DNA of 64,000 nt from NCBI GenBank assembly GCA_016705235.1, contig JADIYP010000002.1, positions 620,001 to 684,000 of the forward strand, written 5' to 3'. Each line of letters begins with the position of its first letter. The first letter of the stretch is position 1. The notes under the pieces were generated by a model, which saw only the letters and a program-made list of their open reading frames with translations, did no database searches and was not told the origin of the DNA. Origin of the DNA: Candidatus Leptovillus affinis. Lineage in GTDB: Bacteria; Chloroflexota; Anaerolineae; Promineifilales; Promineifilaceae. Shown one piece after another: positions 1 to 9,554 of this stretch. Both the position numbers and the translations under genes were made by a program.

Positions 1-1352
<1,352 letters not shown>

Positions 1353-1415
1353 GATGATGTCTCCGTGAGCGGCCTGGGGTAGGGCGGCGGATGTGCCTGC
1401 CGCCTACCGCCAGGC

Positions 1416-3299
1416 TTAGTTTGTTGCGATTGTTGTCGTTATTTTTTCCTGGAAACGGCCGTTATGCTGCCCGTTTCCATTGCCATTGCTGCCCGAGCCG
1501 ACGGAAGCGATTTCTTTTTCCAGTTCGGCTTCGATGCGCGCCTGCAGGTTGTAAATTTGTTGGTACGTGCCGGGCTGGTCCAGGAGTTTGGTGTGCGTGC
1601 CGCGTTGGATGATACGGCCGTTATCCAGCACCAAAATCAAGTCCGCATCCATCACACTCTGAATCCGATGCGCGATCACAAAGGTAGTTCGCGTAGCCAT
1701 TAAGCCTTGCAGCGCCGCCCGGATCGAAGCCTCGGTTTCCGTGTCCACCGACGAGGTGGCGTCGTCCATAATCAGAATGCGCGGATTCTTCAGCAGTGTA
1801 CGGGCAATGGTCACCCGCTGCTTCTGCCCGCCGGAAAGCGTCACCCCGCGTTCGCCCACCAGCGTTTCATAGCCGTTGGGGAAGGAAAGGATGACGTCAT
1901 GGATGGCGGCTGCGCGCGCGGCCGTTTCCACTTCCGCATCCGACACCGTTCGACCCACGCCGTAAGTGATGTTTTCCCGGATGGAGCGCGAGAACAAGAA
2001 CGGCTCTTGCTGCACAATACCGATCTGCCGCCGCAGCCAGATGCGCGGATACTCGCGCAGTTCCACGCCGTCCAGCGTCAGGCTGCCCCCTGTGTAATCG
2101 TAAAAACGAGGCAGCAAGTTCACCAGCGATGTTTTGCCCGAACCGGTCGACCCCAACAGAGCGATCACCTGCCCTGGCTCGACATCAAAGCTAATGTCGT
2201 GCAGAACCGGCGTCTCTTTGTCATAAGCGAAGTGTAAATTCTTAAACTGCACTGCGCCCCGCAGCCCGTCTTCGGGGATGTATGTACCGGCGTCCAAAGG
2301 TTCGCGGTCCTCGCGAATGATGTCGCGCACCCGGTCAAAAGAAACAAGTCCCGTAGACATCTGGGTAATTAACCGCCCCAGGTTGCGAATCGGCCAGATA
2401 ATCAGTACCACCAGCCCGGCGTAAGTCAGATATTCACCCGGCGTGATGATGCCGTTGATGGCCATGCGCGCGCCCAGGAAGAACCCGGCCAACATTTGTA
2501 TGCCGCACATAATGTCCGTTACCGGCCAAAACGAAGCGTGCATAAAGATCAACCGCTTGCCGCGCCGATATTTTTCCTGGTTATCGACCTCGAACATGTC
2601 GATTTCGTAGCTCTGCCGCGCAAACGCTTTTACCACACGCACGCCGCTCAGATTTTCTTGCAAGCGATTCGATAGGGTGGCTTCTTGTTCCTGATACGTT
2701 TCATAGACCTCGCCTACTTTTTTGAAGAAGTAAAGCGAAACGCCAATGATGAACGGGATGACCACCACAGAATACAAGGCCAGGCGCACATTTAGCATCA
2801 GCAGGGCGACAAAGTTCACCAGAAACAGCAGCGTAATATTACCGATGCCGTTCAATTGTTCGGCAAACAACCGGCGCAGCGCATCCACATCCGAGGTTGA
2901 CCGCTGCAGCAGTTCACCGGTTTGCATGTTGTCGTGATAGGTGAAGCTGAGTCGCTGAATGTGGTCATAGAGATAGTTGCGCAGGCGGCGGGTAATGCCT
3001 TCGGCCGTTTTGGCGGCCGAACGGCCGCTTACAAACGTCAGCGCCCCTTGCAGCAGCGCCAGCCCGACAACGGCCGTGCCTACCAGCAAACTCTGGCGCA
3101 GAATACTGCCATCAGACGACAAAACGTTGTCCACGTAGTAGCCCAATGCGTAGTAGATGGTCGAGCGCATCAGCGCCGACAGGCCGATGGAGACAATCGC
3201 CAGCAAGTAGAGCCAGCGGTATCCGGCCAGGATGCGCCATAAACCCACCAGCCGTCTTTGGGTGACAATTTGTTTGAGGTCGTAGTCTAAGTTATCCAT
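1416..3299 (-). CDS. ABC exporter half-transporter with degenerate catalytic residue
   Basis: 627-residue ABC exporter subunit: six transmembrane helices in the first ~310 residues, then a nucleotide-binding domain with Walker A (GSTGSGKT, ~380-388), signature LSGGQKQR and Walker B. Walker B reads LIMDDATSS (~505-513), so aspartate replaces the usual catalytic glutamate. This substitution is known in the degenerate-site subunits of heterodimeric exporters such as TM287 and BmrC. The gene therefore looks like the regulatory half, with the next gene (ending at the window edge) as the catalytic partner. After the ATPase domain comes a Gly/Asn-rich tail of about 40 residues. ATG 3299 is taken as the start; the following MDNLDYDLKQ matches the short cytosolic N-terminus of the family. 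Confidence 0.94.
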   Translation of the reverse strand: MDNLDYDLKQIVTQRRLVGLWRILAGYRWLYLLAIVSIGLSALMRSTIYYALGYYVDNVLSSDGSILRQSLLVGTAVVGLALLQGALTFVSGRSAAKTAEGITRRLRNYLYDHIQRLSFTYHDNMQTGELLQRSTSDVDALRRLFAEQLNGIGNITLLFLVNFVALLMLNVRLALYSVVVIPFIIGVSLYFFKKVGEVYETYQEQEATLSNRLQENLSGVRVVKAFARQSYEIDMFEVDNQEKYRRGKRLIFMHASFWPVTDIMCGIQMLAGFFLGARMAINGIITPGEYLTYAGLVVLIIWPIRNLGRLITQMSTGLVSFDRVRDIIREDREPLDAGTYIPEDGLRGAVQFKNLHFAYDKETPVLHDISFDVEPGQVIALLGSTGSGKTSLVNLLPRFYDYTGGSLTLDGVELREYPRIWLRRQIGIVQQEPFLFSRSIRENITYGVGRTVSDAEVETAARAAAIHDVILSFPNGYETLVGERGVTLSGGQKQRVTIARTLLKNPRILIMDDATSSVDTETEASIRAALQGLMATRTTFVIAHRIQSVMDADLILVLDNGRIIQRGTHTKLLDQPGTYQQIYNLQARIEAELEKEIASVGSGSNGNGNGQHNGRFQEKITTTIATN

Positions 3300-3310
3300 T
3301 GTTGTGCCTC

Positions 3311-3347
3311 GCAGAAATCAGTGAGTTTTCTTGTGCTTGATTTCTGC
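3311..3347 (-). promoter_or_regulatory. Inverted repeat in leader of the ABC exporter operon
   Basis: GCAGAAATCA at 3311-3320 is repeated in inverse at 3338-3347, just upstream of the start codon at 3299. A second imperfect pair (CTGACTGGCAAAG and CTTTGTCAGTC) follows at about 3346-3384. They could form leader stem-loops or an operator for the exporter operon. No experimental or family evidence supports either role. Confidence 0.3.
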
Positions 3348-3476
3348 TGACTGGCAAAGGGTTGTCCTTCGCGCTTTGTCAGTCGTTATAAAAAGTTTTG
3401 TTACTTCACGATCGCAGCTATGTTTATAGGTTACGATTCATTCCTGACACCTTGTGTCACCATCATCCGCAGCAAC

Positions 3477-3506
3477 AAAAAACGCCACGGGGTCCCGTGG
3501 CGTTTT
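3477..3506 (-). terminator. Strong intrinsic terminator (second of a tandem pair)
   Basis: Perfect 11-bp stem AACGCCACGGG / CCCGTGGCGTT (3481-3491 with 3494-3504). On the minus strand it is followed by six T (A-run 3477-3482 on the plus strand). The plus strand has only four T, so minus is the favoured direction. It stands behind the terminator at 3534-3568 and backs up the small transcript that starts near 3731. Confidence 0.75.
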
Positions 3507-3533
3507 GCTGGTTTCTTAGAAACCGGCAGAAAC

Positions 3534-3568
3534 AAAAAAGGCCACGGGCTTTTATTTGCGCCGTGACC
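3534..3568 (-). terminator. Intrinsic terminator of the small minus-strand transcript
   Basis: On the minus strand GGTCACGG (3568-3561) pairs with CCGTGGCC (3547-3540) through one G-U wobble, followed by six T (3539-3534). In the plus-strand RNA the same position would be a C-A mismatch, so the hairpin is built for minus-strand transcription. It begins 28 bases after the stop codon of the small reading frame at 3596-3688. Confidence 0.7.
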
Positions 3569-3595
3569 CTGTTGGTTCGCTTGCCAAATGTTACT

Positions 3596-3688
3596 TTATG
3601 TCAAGCTGACAGGGTGCGTCGGCGCACACACGGCTTTATCAAAACCGCTGGGAATGATGTAGATGGTGTTGTTGATTGTGTTACCCAT
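3596..3688 (-). CDS. Putative 30-residue small protein, function unknown
   Basis: A short frame with ATG at 3688 and TAA at 3596-3598. It is preceded by a Shine-Dalgarno-like GAAAGGAG ten bases upstream and by a near-consensus promoter (3738-3766). Two terminators follow. The peptide begins MGNTINNTIY, is rich in Asn/Thr/Ile, has a single Cys and ends HPVSLT. No signal peptide, membrane helix or known family is recognised. The complete expression context is better evidence than the short frame itself. The transcript could instead be a small regulatory RNA with a fortuitous frame. Confidence 0.45.
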   Translation of the reverse strand: MGNTINNTIYIIPSGFDKAVCAPTHPVSLT

Positions 3689-3737
3689 TTGCGCCTTACT
3701 CCTTTCAAGATTAGATGTGCATGAATATGCAGGAAGC

Positions 3738-3766
3738 ACTATAACAAATGATGAGGGGGAAGTCAA
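3738..3766 (-). promoter_or_regulatory. Sigma-70-type promoter for the small transcript
   Basis: On the minus strand TTGACT (3766-3761) and TATAGT (3743-3738) are separated by exactly 17 bases. Each box differs by one base from the -35 consensus TTGACA and by one from the -10 consensus TATAAT. Transcription would start near 3731 and give a 40-45 base leader before the ATG at 3688. Confidence 0.6.
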
Positions 3767-3888
3767 CCCCCAAAATTAGAGGAATATCTAACGATTTTTG
3801 GTTTTTTGGGAGTTGGGAGAAGGGTGGTTTTCGGCGTGCTGCACCATGCCTAAGGTGCGGCGTGAACGCCTGGTTTTGGGTGATGAAT

Positions 3889-3928
3889 GACACAGCCACA
3901 ACCTGCTGCAGTAGGTTGTGGCTGTGTC
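3889..3928. repeat. Long perfect hairpin downstream of the unknown membrane-protein gene
   Basis: GACACAGCCACAACCT (3889-3904) is followed after eight bases by its exact complement (3913-3928), a 16-bp stem. It lies about 35 bases beyond the stop codon at 3963, so it could end that transcript or stabilise its 3' end. There is no T-run on the minus strand. The stem sequence does not match the other repeat families in the window. Confidence 0.6.
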
Positions 3929-3962
3929 GGCTAGGCGTGGAAAGATCAGGATTTGCGCTGCT

Positions 3963-6167
3963 TTAGTCGCCGGTAACCGGGGTTGTGTTGCGGGTTTCCG
4001 CGGGCGCGCCGAGCAGGATGCTGATCGGGCCAAAGGCGGCAGTGACCACATTGCGCAGCTGCGTTTCGCGGCTGCCTTTGTCCCAAATGACTTTGGTTAA
4101 GAAATCGAGGTCGCTTTCTACATTGCTGTTGCGGATGAAAAATTCTACCAGGGGGTGGGCGACGGCGATGCTGTGGTTGAGTGATTGAAGTTCGATTTGA
4201 ATGCGCAGCAGGCCATTTTCGTAGGCGTCGACCAGAAAACTACCGGCTTGCCCCAGAGCTGAGCTGGCTGTGCCGGCCAGACCAGTGCGTGCCTGACTGA
4301 TGGCATTTTGCAGTTGTTGTGTTTTGTTGGTCATTTCCTGGGTTTTGACGGTTTTTTGGTCTTCGATTTGGGTTTGGACGTTGTTTTTGGTTTCATCTTT
4401 GGAGTCGCTGCCGCGTTTGATGCCGAACATGCCGGCAACGGCCGTGCCCATACTGGCCATCGCGCCTATCAACACGTCGGTTTGTTTGGTGGCAAATGCA
4501 TACCCCACCAGTCCAACCACCACCACAGCGCTAATCCCGATAATCACCCAAAAAACCGGGTGAACCGAATCAAAAATACGATTGATGCCTTCCTGCGCCA
4601 CCTTGGTGGCCGTGCCGCTGATCGACGCCACAAATTCGGCGACATCACGAGCCATTTCGTCGATTTGTTGGCTGGCTTGCTGGAAAGCGGCCGGTAAATC
4701 GCGCTGCGCCAGACCCCGCAAATCGCCAATCGCCTCGTCCATAAGCCCCTGGGCAATCCCTTCGACGGTGAAGCCGCGCAAATCTTGCTGGCCGGTCATC
4801 AGGTTATACCAGATGCCCGATTGTTCGATCAGCGTCTCGCGTAATCGCCGCCAATCGGCGACCTGCATTTGCGGTTTTTCCAGACTCCGTGCTTCCGCGT
4901 TGTCAGGTTTTTCTTCGGCGCCGAGCCAGATGACCGTGCGCTGCCAATATTCGATGCTTTGTTTCACTGCCTGAAGCACGTTGCTGGGCAGAGACGGGTC
5001 TGGCCGAACCAGAAGATCGTCTAGCGTGTTGTCTGTCTTAAAAGCGGCCGGCTTTTCGTGGGTGCGATAGTACACATCGTCAAAGACGGCGCTCAGGGCG
5101 GAAATTTGGTGCAAGACATGGGTTACGCCGCTGTCGGTGAAGGTGTCTTGCCACATCTGGCATAAATTTTGATGGGCATTCTGGTCTTGTTCCGCCTGAT
5201 TTTCTAAGCGAACGGCGTTGACGGAGGTGTTCCAGGAAATCGAGGCCAAATTACGCCCGGCCTCGTAGGCCAGCAAGGCGTTTAAATTTTTTGTTCCGAC
5301 GCCCGATGTGGTGAATCGCTCGCGCAAAAAGCCATCCCACGCCTGAAACAACCGCGCGCTTAAGACGCTGAGGGCCACGATTGCCTCACGGTGGCCGATT
5401 TCGGTTTGTTGCGTGGTCAGGCGTTGGTTGTCGGCGGACGGCGTTTTTGCATCATACGCTTCTGGATTGGTTGATTTGTAATCGACGCAGGCTTGAAGGG
5501 TTGCTTTGGTTAACGAATCGATAGCGGGACCGGGTGTTACGGCCGTACTCGCATCTGATTCAGGCTTTAGCACATCGCTGATTTTTTGGATTAACCGGTT
5601 TTGCTGCCTGGTGATCAGATCAGGAACCAGGTTGTCCAGAGGGTCGCTTAACAGCAGATTCAGACAATTTAATGCCCGGCGGCTCACGTCATAGAGGCGA
5701 AAATTGGACCAGAATGGGTTGCTTTCGTCTATTTCCAGGGGATCGATCCCAAAATTGGCGTAATCCAGGGTGTCCGGATCTGCTGTATCTTGCGGGTAAA
5801 GATAGGGCAGGTCTGATTGTGGCGGCGGGTCGTAGATTTGGCTGATGTTGGTAAGGGCGGGGAAACTGGATTGTTGGAGGGTGACGATGCTGTTGAATAT
5901 GGTGCGCATCTGGCTGGCGCGCCGCAGGCCGTTGTTGGCGTCCTGCACCATCTGGAGGGGGTCGGAATAAACCCGCACCCGGCTGGAATCGACCATTTGG
6001 GGGAGTTTGGGGTCGTCCAGGGCGGCAATTTGCACGCGACTGCGTAATTCCACAAGCGACCAGCCCAATCTGAAGGCGTTGTGGATCTGAGTTACGGCCG
6101 TATCCGCCAGCCAGGAGGCCGTTGTTTGTGGTTGTTCGGCATTTCCAGGGGTTATTTCTGTCATCAT
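3963..6167 (-). CDS. Unrecognised 734-residue protein with two C-terminal membrane helices
   Basis: No family is recognised. About 530 N-terminal residues are hydrophilic and probably helical. A hydrophobic helix (VFWVIIGISAVVVVGLVGYA, ~533-553) follows, then a second, weaker one (~558-578). The next region (~585-650) is rich in Lys, Gln and Thr and looks like a coiled coil, followed by a ~90-residue C-terminal domain. There is no signal peptide, so the bulk is probably cytosolic and anchored by the hairpin. ATG 6167 is directly followed by a second ATG (6164). The second gives better spacing (six bases) from the GGAG at 6174-6171 and may be the true start. It is flanked by unrelated genes and appears to be a single transcription unit. 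Confidence 0.85.
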   Translation of the reverse strand: MMTEITPGNAEQPQTTASWLADTAVTQIHNAFRLGWSLVELRSRVQIAALDDPKLPQMVDSSRVRVYSDPLQMVQDANNGLRRASQMRTIFNSIVTLQQSSFPALTNISQIYDPPPQSDLPYLYPQDTADPDTLDYANFGIDPLEIDESNPFWSNFRLYDVSRRALNCLNLLLSDPLDNLVPDLITRQQNRLIQKISDVLKPESDASTAVTPGPAIDSLTKATLQACVDYKSTNPEAYDAKTPSADNQRLTTQQTEIGHREAIVALSVLSARLFQAWDGFLRERFTTSGVGTKNLNALLAYEAGRNLASISWNTSVNAVRLENQAEQDQNAHQNLCQMWQDTFTDSGVTHVLHQISALSAVFDDVYYRTHEKPAAFKTDNTLDDLLVRPDPSLPSNVLQAVKQSIEYWQRTVIWLGAEEKPDNAEARSLEKPQMQVADWRRLRETLIEQSGIWYNLMTGQQDLRGFTVEGIAQGLMDEAIGDLRGLAQRDLPAAFQQASQQIDEMARDVAEFVASISGTATKVAQEGINRIFDSVHPVFWVIIGISAVVVVGLVGYAFATKQTDVLIGAMASMGTAVAGMFGIKRGSDSKDETKNNVQTQIEDQKTVKTQEMTNKTQQLQNAISQARTGLAGTASSALGQAGSFLVDAYENGLLRIQIELQSLNHSIAVAHPLVEFFIRNSNVESDLDFLTKVIWDKGSRETQLRNVVTAAFGPISILLGAPAETRNTTPVTGD

Positions 6168-6219
6168 GTTCTCCTTCTAACCTATCACAGATGTGAACCG
6201 AGGTGATTTAATGTCCTGT

Positions 6220-6852
6220 TTATCCCGCATCCTCGTACACAATCACCACAAACCGCTTGGGGCCGTGCACGCCCACGGCCATCGTCTGCTCGATGTCGGC
6301 CGTTTTGCTGGGACCGCTGATCAGGGTGATGTTGGCCGGGATGGTTTCCTGGCGCGCCTGCGTCCAGGTGAAGATGTCGCTGGTGAGCCGCGAGGTGGGC
6401 AGCAGGACGATGTGGATGGGCGGCAGCAAAGTCGCCATGCGACTTTGGGCGGGGCCGCTGCTGAGGATGACGGAGCCGGTTTCGGCCAGGGCGGCGTCGG
6501 CGCTGCTCAGGCCGGCGTCGGCGGCGGCGCAAAAGGCGCGCAAATCGCCGGCCGAATGCCCGACCAGATGCCACTGCACGGCCGGGAAGCGTTCGGGCAG
6601 GTCGGCGCGGGATACGTCGCCATTCACGACGACAGTTTGGGCGTTGATTTCGGCCAGCAGACGGCCGAGTTCGGCCACGGCCGTTTCCCAATTCGCCGCT
6701 TGCCGCACTTCCCCCTTTGCTGCCGTCACCGCCTGGGCAAACTGCGCCGTCAGATCGGCAAACTCCCGCCGCGACCGCCACACCGGCGGCAGCGCCGTCG
6801 TCTCATCCCCCGCCGCGCGCAGCCGGCCTAAAATTTCTTCTCGTGCGTTCAT
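6220..6852 (-). CDS. lutC: LutC/YkgG lactate utilisation protein (LUD domain)
   Basis: 210 residues, the usual length of LutC. It has a LUD-domain core: VVVNGDVSRADL, the acidic DLRAFCAAADAGLSSADAALAETGSV stretch and a C-terminal VHGPKRFVVIVYE. LutC is the non-iron-sulfur subunit of the LutABC complex that oxidises L-lactate to pyruvate in the cytosol. It is last in the lutA-lutB-lutC order, 100 bases after lutB. The start is ATG 6852 with GGAG seven bases before. The upstream gap contains an AACC-rich simple repeat, so translation is not coupled to lutB. Confidence 0.92.
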   Translation of the reverse strand: MNAREEILGRLRAAGDETTALPPVWRSRREFADLTAQFAQAVTAAKGEVRQAANWETAVAELGRLLAEINAQTVVVNGDVSRADLPERFPAVQWHLVGHSAGDLRAFCAAADAGLSSADAALAETGSVILSSGPAQSRMATLLPPIHIVLLPTSRLTSDIFTWTQARQETIPANITLISGPSKTADIEQTMAVGVHGPKRFVVIVYEDAG

Positions 6853-6875
6853 GTTGTTCTCCAGAGAGTTGGAAA

Positions 6876-6950
6876 GATGGTTGGTTGGATGGTTTGTTAG
6901 TTGGCTAGCACATCAAACCAACAAACCAACAAACCAACAAACCAACCATC
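6876..6950. repeat. AACC-rich simple repeat with complementary arms
   Basis: The lutB-lutC spacer holds GGTTGGTTGGATGG on the left and four to five units of CAAACCAA on the right, ending CCAACCATC. The arms complement each other and can fold into a long hairpin within the lut transcript. The unit number could vary by slippage. Confidence 0.7.
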
Positions 6951-6952
6951 AA

Positions 6953-8362
6953 TCACTTCAAATCCTCATTACCTTCTGCCCACATCTGCCGGAATGATTT
7001 TTCCGGCAGGGTGGGCGGGCGGCGGTCGCCGGTGAGATTGACGGGCAGTTGAAGCTGGTTGTCTTGCAGGAACGGCCGTTGCCCCAACCTTGCCAATCCC
7101 GTCGCCAGCCGCCAGAGCGATGGGCTGCTCATCACTGCCGCCACGGCCCGTTCGGCCAGCGCTTCCGGCCCAACAAGGCCCTGCTGCACCTGATCTTTGC
7201 GCAGTTCCAGCAGCATGCGCGGCAAATCAATGCGCACCGGGCAGACGTCTTTGCACGCGCCGCACAGGCTGCTGGCGTGCGGCAGCGCCTCATATTTTTC
7301 CAGGCCAAAGAGCAGCGGCGAGACCACCGCGCCGATGGGGCCGGTGTACGGGCTGCCGTAGGCGTGGCCGCCCGCCTCGCGGTAAACCGGGCAGACGTTC
7401 AGGCACGCGCCGCAGCGCAGGCATTGTAAGACTTCTTCGTAGGGCGTGTTGAGGAGTTGGGAACGGCCGTTATCCACCAGCACCACATGCACTTCTTCCG
7501 GGCCGTCTACGTCGCCGGGGCGGGCCGGGCCGCTGATGGCTGTGGTGTAAATCGACAGCGGTTGGCCGGTGGCGCTGCGGGCCAGCAAACTCAGCCACAC
7601 GGCCGCTTCGTCCCAGGTGGGGGCGATTTTTTCCAGCCCCATGACGGCGACGTGGACGCGGGGCAGGCTGGTGACCATACGGCCGTTGCCCTCGTTGGTC
7701 ACCAATACCACGCTGCCGGTTTCGGCGACGGCCAGGTTGCCGCCGCTGACGCCCATGTCGGCGGCCAGGAATTTAGTGCGTAACATGCGGCGGGCAACGG
7801 CCGTCAGCGCCGGAATGTCCGCTTCAGCCAGCGTTTCGCCCGATTCATGCTCAAACAATTCGATGACCTGCCCTTTGGTCTTATGCACCGCCGGGGCGAT
7901 GATGTGGTACGGGTCTTCTTGCGACAGTTGGATAATCCATTCGCCCAGGTCGGTTTCTACCGGCTCAATGCCCGCTGCGGTCAGCGCCTGGTTCAGTCCG
8001 ATTTCGTCGGTCATCATGGATTTGCTCTTGGCGACCAGCTTCACATCGTGGGCGCGGGCGATGTCGACGATGATCTGGCTGGCTTCTACGGCCGTGCGCG
8101 CCCAGTGGACGTGGGCGCCGTTGGCCTCGGCGTTGCGCTCAAACGTTTCTAGATGGTGGGCCAGATTGGCAATGGTCTGCCCGCGAATTTGCTTCAGATG
8201 GTCGCGCATCTCCTCGACGGCCGGAACAGCCGCCAATGCGCCGCCGCGCGCGTCACGAAAATGGGACAGCGCCCGGTCTAGCGCGCCTTGCAAACGCACG
8301 TCTTCAATGGCGATGGTGGCGCGCTGCCGGAATTGGGGGAAGGTGCTGCCGTGGGCGCTCAT
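6953..8362 (-). CDS. lutB: LutB iron-sulfur lactate utilisation protein
   Basis: 469 residues from ATG 8362: an N-terminal LUD domain, then two ferredoxin-like cysteine clusters, CLRCGACLNVCPVY (~310-323) and CGACKDVCPVRIDLP (~360-374), which hold two [4Fe-4S] centres. It is the electron-transfer subunit of LutABC. An open frame extends upstream to 8716, but that part is arginine/histidine-rich shadow sequence antisense in character. The ATG at 8362 overlaps the lutA stop as ATGA, so the short start is chosen. It carries Thr-Ala-Val and Asn-Gly-Arg motifs from ACGGCCGT copies, as do many genes here. Confidence 0.93.
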   Translation of the reverse strand: MSAHGSTFPQFRQRATIAIEDVRLQGALDRALSHFRDARGGALAAVPAVEEMRDHLKQIRGQTIANLAHHLETFERNAEANGAHVHWARTAVEASQIIVDIARAHDVKLVAKSKSMMTDEIGLNQALTAAGIEPVETDLGEWIIQLSQEDPYHIIAPAVHKTKGQVIELFEHESGETLAEADIPALTAVARRMLRTKFLAADMGVSGGNLAVAETGSVVLVTNEGNGRMVTSLPRVHVAVMGLEKIAPTWDEAAVWLSLLARSATGQPLSIYTTAISGPARPGDVDGPEEVHVVLVDNGRSQLLNTPYEEVLQCLRCGACLNVCPVYREAGGHAYGSPYTGPIGAVVSPLLFGLEKYEALPHASSLCGACKDVCPVRIDLPRMLLELRKDQVQQGLVGPEALAERAVAAVMSSPSLWRLATGLARLGQRPFLQDNQLQLPVNLTGDRRPPTLPEKSFRQMWAEGNEDLK

Positions 8363-9090
8363 CGGGTGGTCCTCTCTAACATCGTGGCGATGTGTTCGAC
8401 CGGCGGCTGGTTGTCCGTGAGGCCGCGCATTTGCATCAGGCAGCCGGGGTCGGCGGTGACGAGGGTGGTGGTCTGGGTGGCCTGGGCCTGGCGCAATTTT
8501 TCGGCCGTCATGGCGTTGGAGACTTCGGGCATGCGCACGGAGAAGAGGCCGCCAAAGCCGCAGCAGCGATCCGCTTCGGCCATTTCGTTGATGGTGTAGC
8601 CGGCGGTTTGTAGCGCCTGGCGCGGCTCTTTTTTCAGGCCGAGCAGGCGGCACATGTGGCAGGAATCGTGGTAGGTGATGGGCGCGGCGGGCGGAGCGGT
8701 CGTGGCCGGCTGCCATTTGGCTTCCTTTACCAAGAATTCGCTCAGTTCAAAGGTCTTTTTAGCCAGGCGCAGGGCGCGGTAATAATACTTCGGCTCGTTG
8801 GTCAGCAGGTGGGGGTATTCCTGGCGAATCATTGTCGTGCAGGAACCGCTGGGCAGGACGACGGCCTCCTGGTCGGCCAAAATGTCGATGGTGCGGCGGG
8901 CCAATCGCCGCGCTTCGTCGTGGAAGCCGCTGTTGAAAAATGGCTGACCGCAGCACGTCTGCTCGGCCGGAAAATCCACGTCGTACCCGGCGCGGCGCAG
9001 CACCTTCACGGTGTCCACGCCTACGTCGGGCATGATCTGGTCAATGACGCAGGTGACGAACAGGGCAATCCGTTTCTGTTGGTTGATCAT
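8359..9090 (-). CDS. lutA: LutA cysteine-rich (CCG) lactate utilisation protein
   Basis: 243 residues with two CCG domains: TCCGQPFFNSGF (~45) and DRCCGFGGLFSV (~170). These bind a non-cubane iron-sulfur cluster in heterodisulfide-reductase-like proteins. First gene of the lutABC operon, overlapping lutB by four bases. ATG 9090 is preferred because AAGGAG lies eight bases upstream; a TTG six bases earlier would be too close to it. The operon allows growth on, or detoxification of, L-lactate without an NAD-dependent dehydrogenase. No lutP permease or lutR regulator is adjacent. Confidence 0.93.
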   Translation of the reverse strand: MINQQKRIALFVTCVIDQIMPDVGVDTVKVLRRAGYDVDFPAEQTCCGQPFFNSGFHDEARRLARRTIDILADQEAVVLPSGSCTTMIRQEYPHLLTNEPKYYYRALRLAKKTFELSEFLVKEAKWQPATTAPPAAPITYHDSCHMCRLLGLKKEPRQALQTAGYTINEMAEADRCCGFGGLFSVRMPEVSNAMTAEKLRQAQATQTTTLVTADPGCLMQMRGLTDNQPPVEHIATMLERTTR

Positions 9091-9301
9091 GAACAAATCT
9101 CCTTAAAGCTGGTAGCGGTAAGCTGTTAGCTGTAAGCTGTAGGCTGTGTGGTTGGAAAGGTTTGCCACGGCCGTGAGAAAGAGGATAGAAGAAGGCTTGC
9201 AGGCGTCGGCAACCTGACGGATGTTGGTTATTATTCTGCTATGAAATGGCTAGAAATGCTACCTGAGATTTAACGAGGTAGACCCTGGTTGCAGTTAGAC
9301 A

Positions 9302-9383
9302 TGTCATGCTGAGGTCCTCCGAAGCATCCCCATTTGCTGGTAAAAAGGGATGCTTCGCTCCGAAGACTCCGCTCAGCATGACA
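9302..9383. repeat. 82-bp TGTCATGCTGAG palindromic repeat, copy 1
   Basis: It begins TGTCATGCTGAG and ends with the complement CTCAGCATGACA. Internal inverted GAAGCATC/GATGCTTC pairs are present. An equally long copy lies at 21525-21606 and a longer variant at 9410-9532. Similar TGTCATGCTGAG palindromes are common in intergenic DNA of many bacteria. It lies in the 460-base gap between lutA and the ABC exporter. Confidence 0.85.
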
Positions 9384-9409
9384 ATACAGACTCTATCGAC
9401 GTTTTGGCG

Positions 9410-9532
9410 TGTCATGCTGAGAGCCTGTGCTGAGGCCTCCGAAGCATCCTCCGAAGCATCACCATCTGCTGGCAAAAAGGGATGCTTCCCCGTTCGATGT
9501 TGCTCAGGGCCGAAGACTCTGCTCAGCATGAC
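9410..9532. repeat. TGTCATGCTGAG palindromic repeat, expanded copy 2
   Basis: Same terminal arms as copy 1, with extra internal duplications of GAGGCCTCCGAAGCATC and an inserted CTCAGG segment, giving 123 bases. It ends about 20 bases before the ABC exporter start at 9555, so it lies where that gene's promoter or leader should be. Confidence 0.8.
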
Positions 9533-9554
9533 GATTTAGCTGGAGATTGTATAA

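Noticed and set aside
8363..8716. N-terminal extension of lutB
   Set aside because: Translation is Arg/His/Pro-rich and overlaps lutA in another frame. The ATGA overlap at 8359-8362 gives a normal LutB start.
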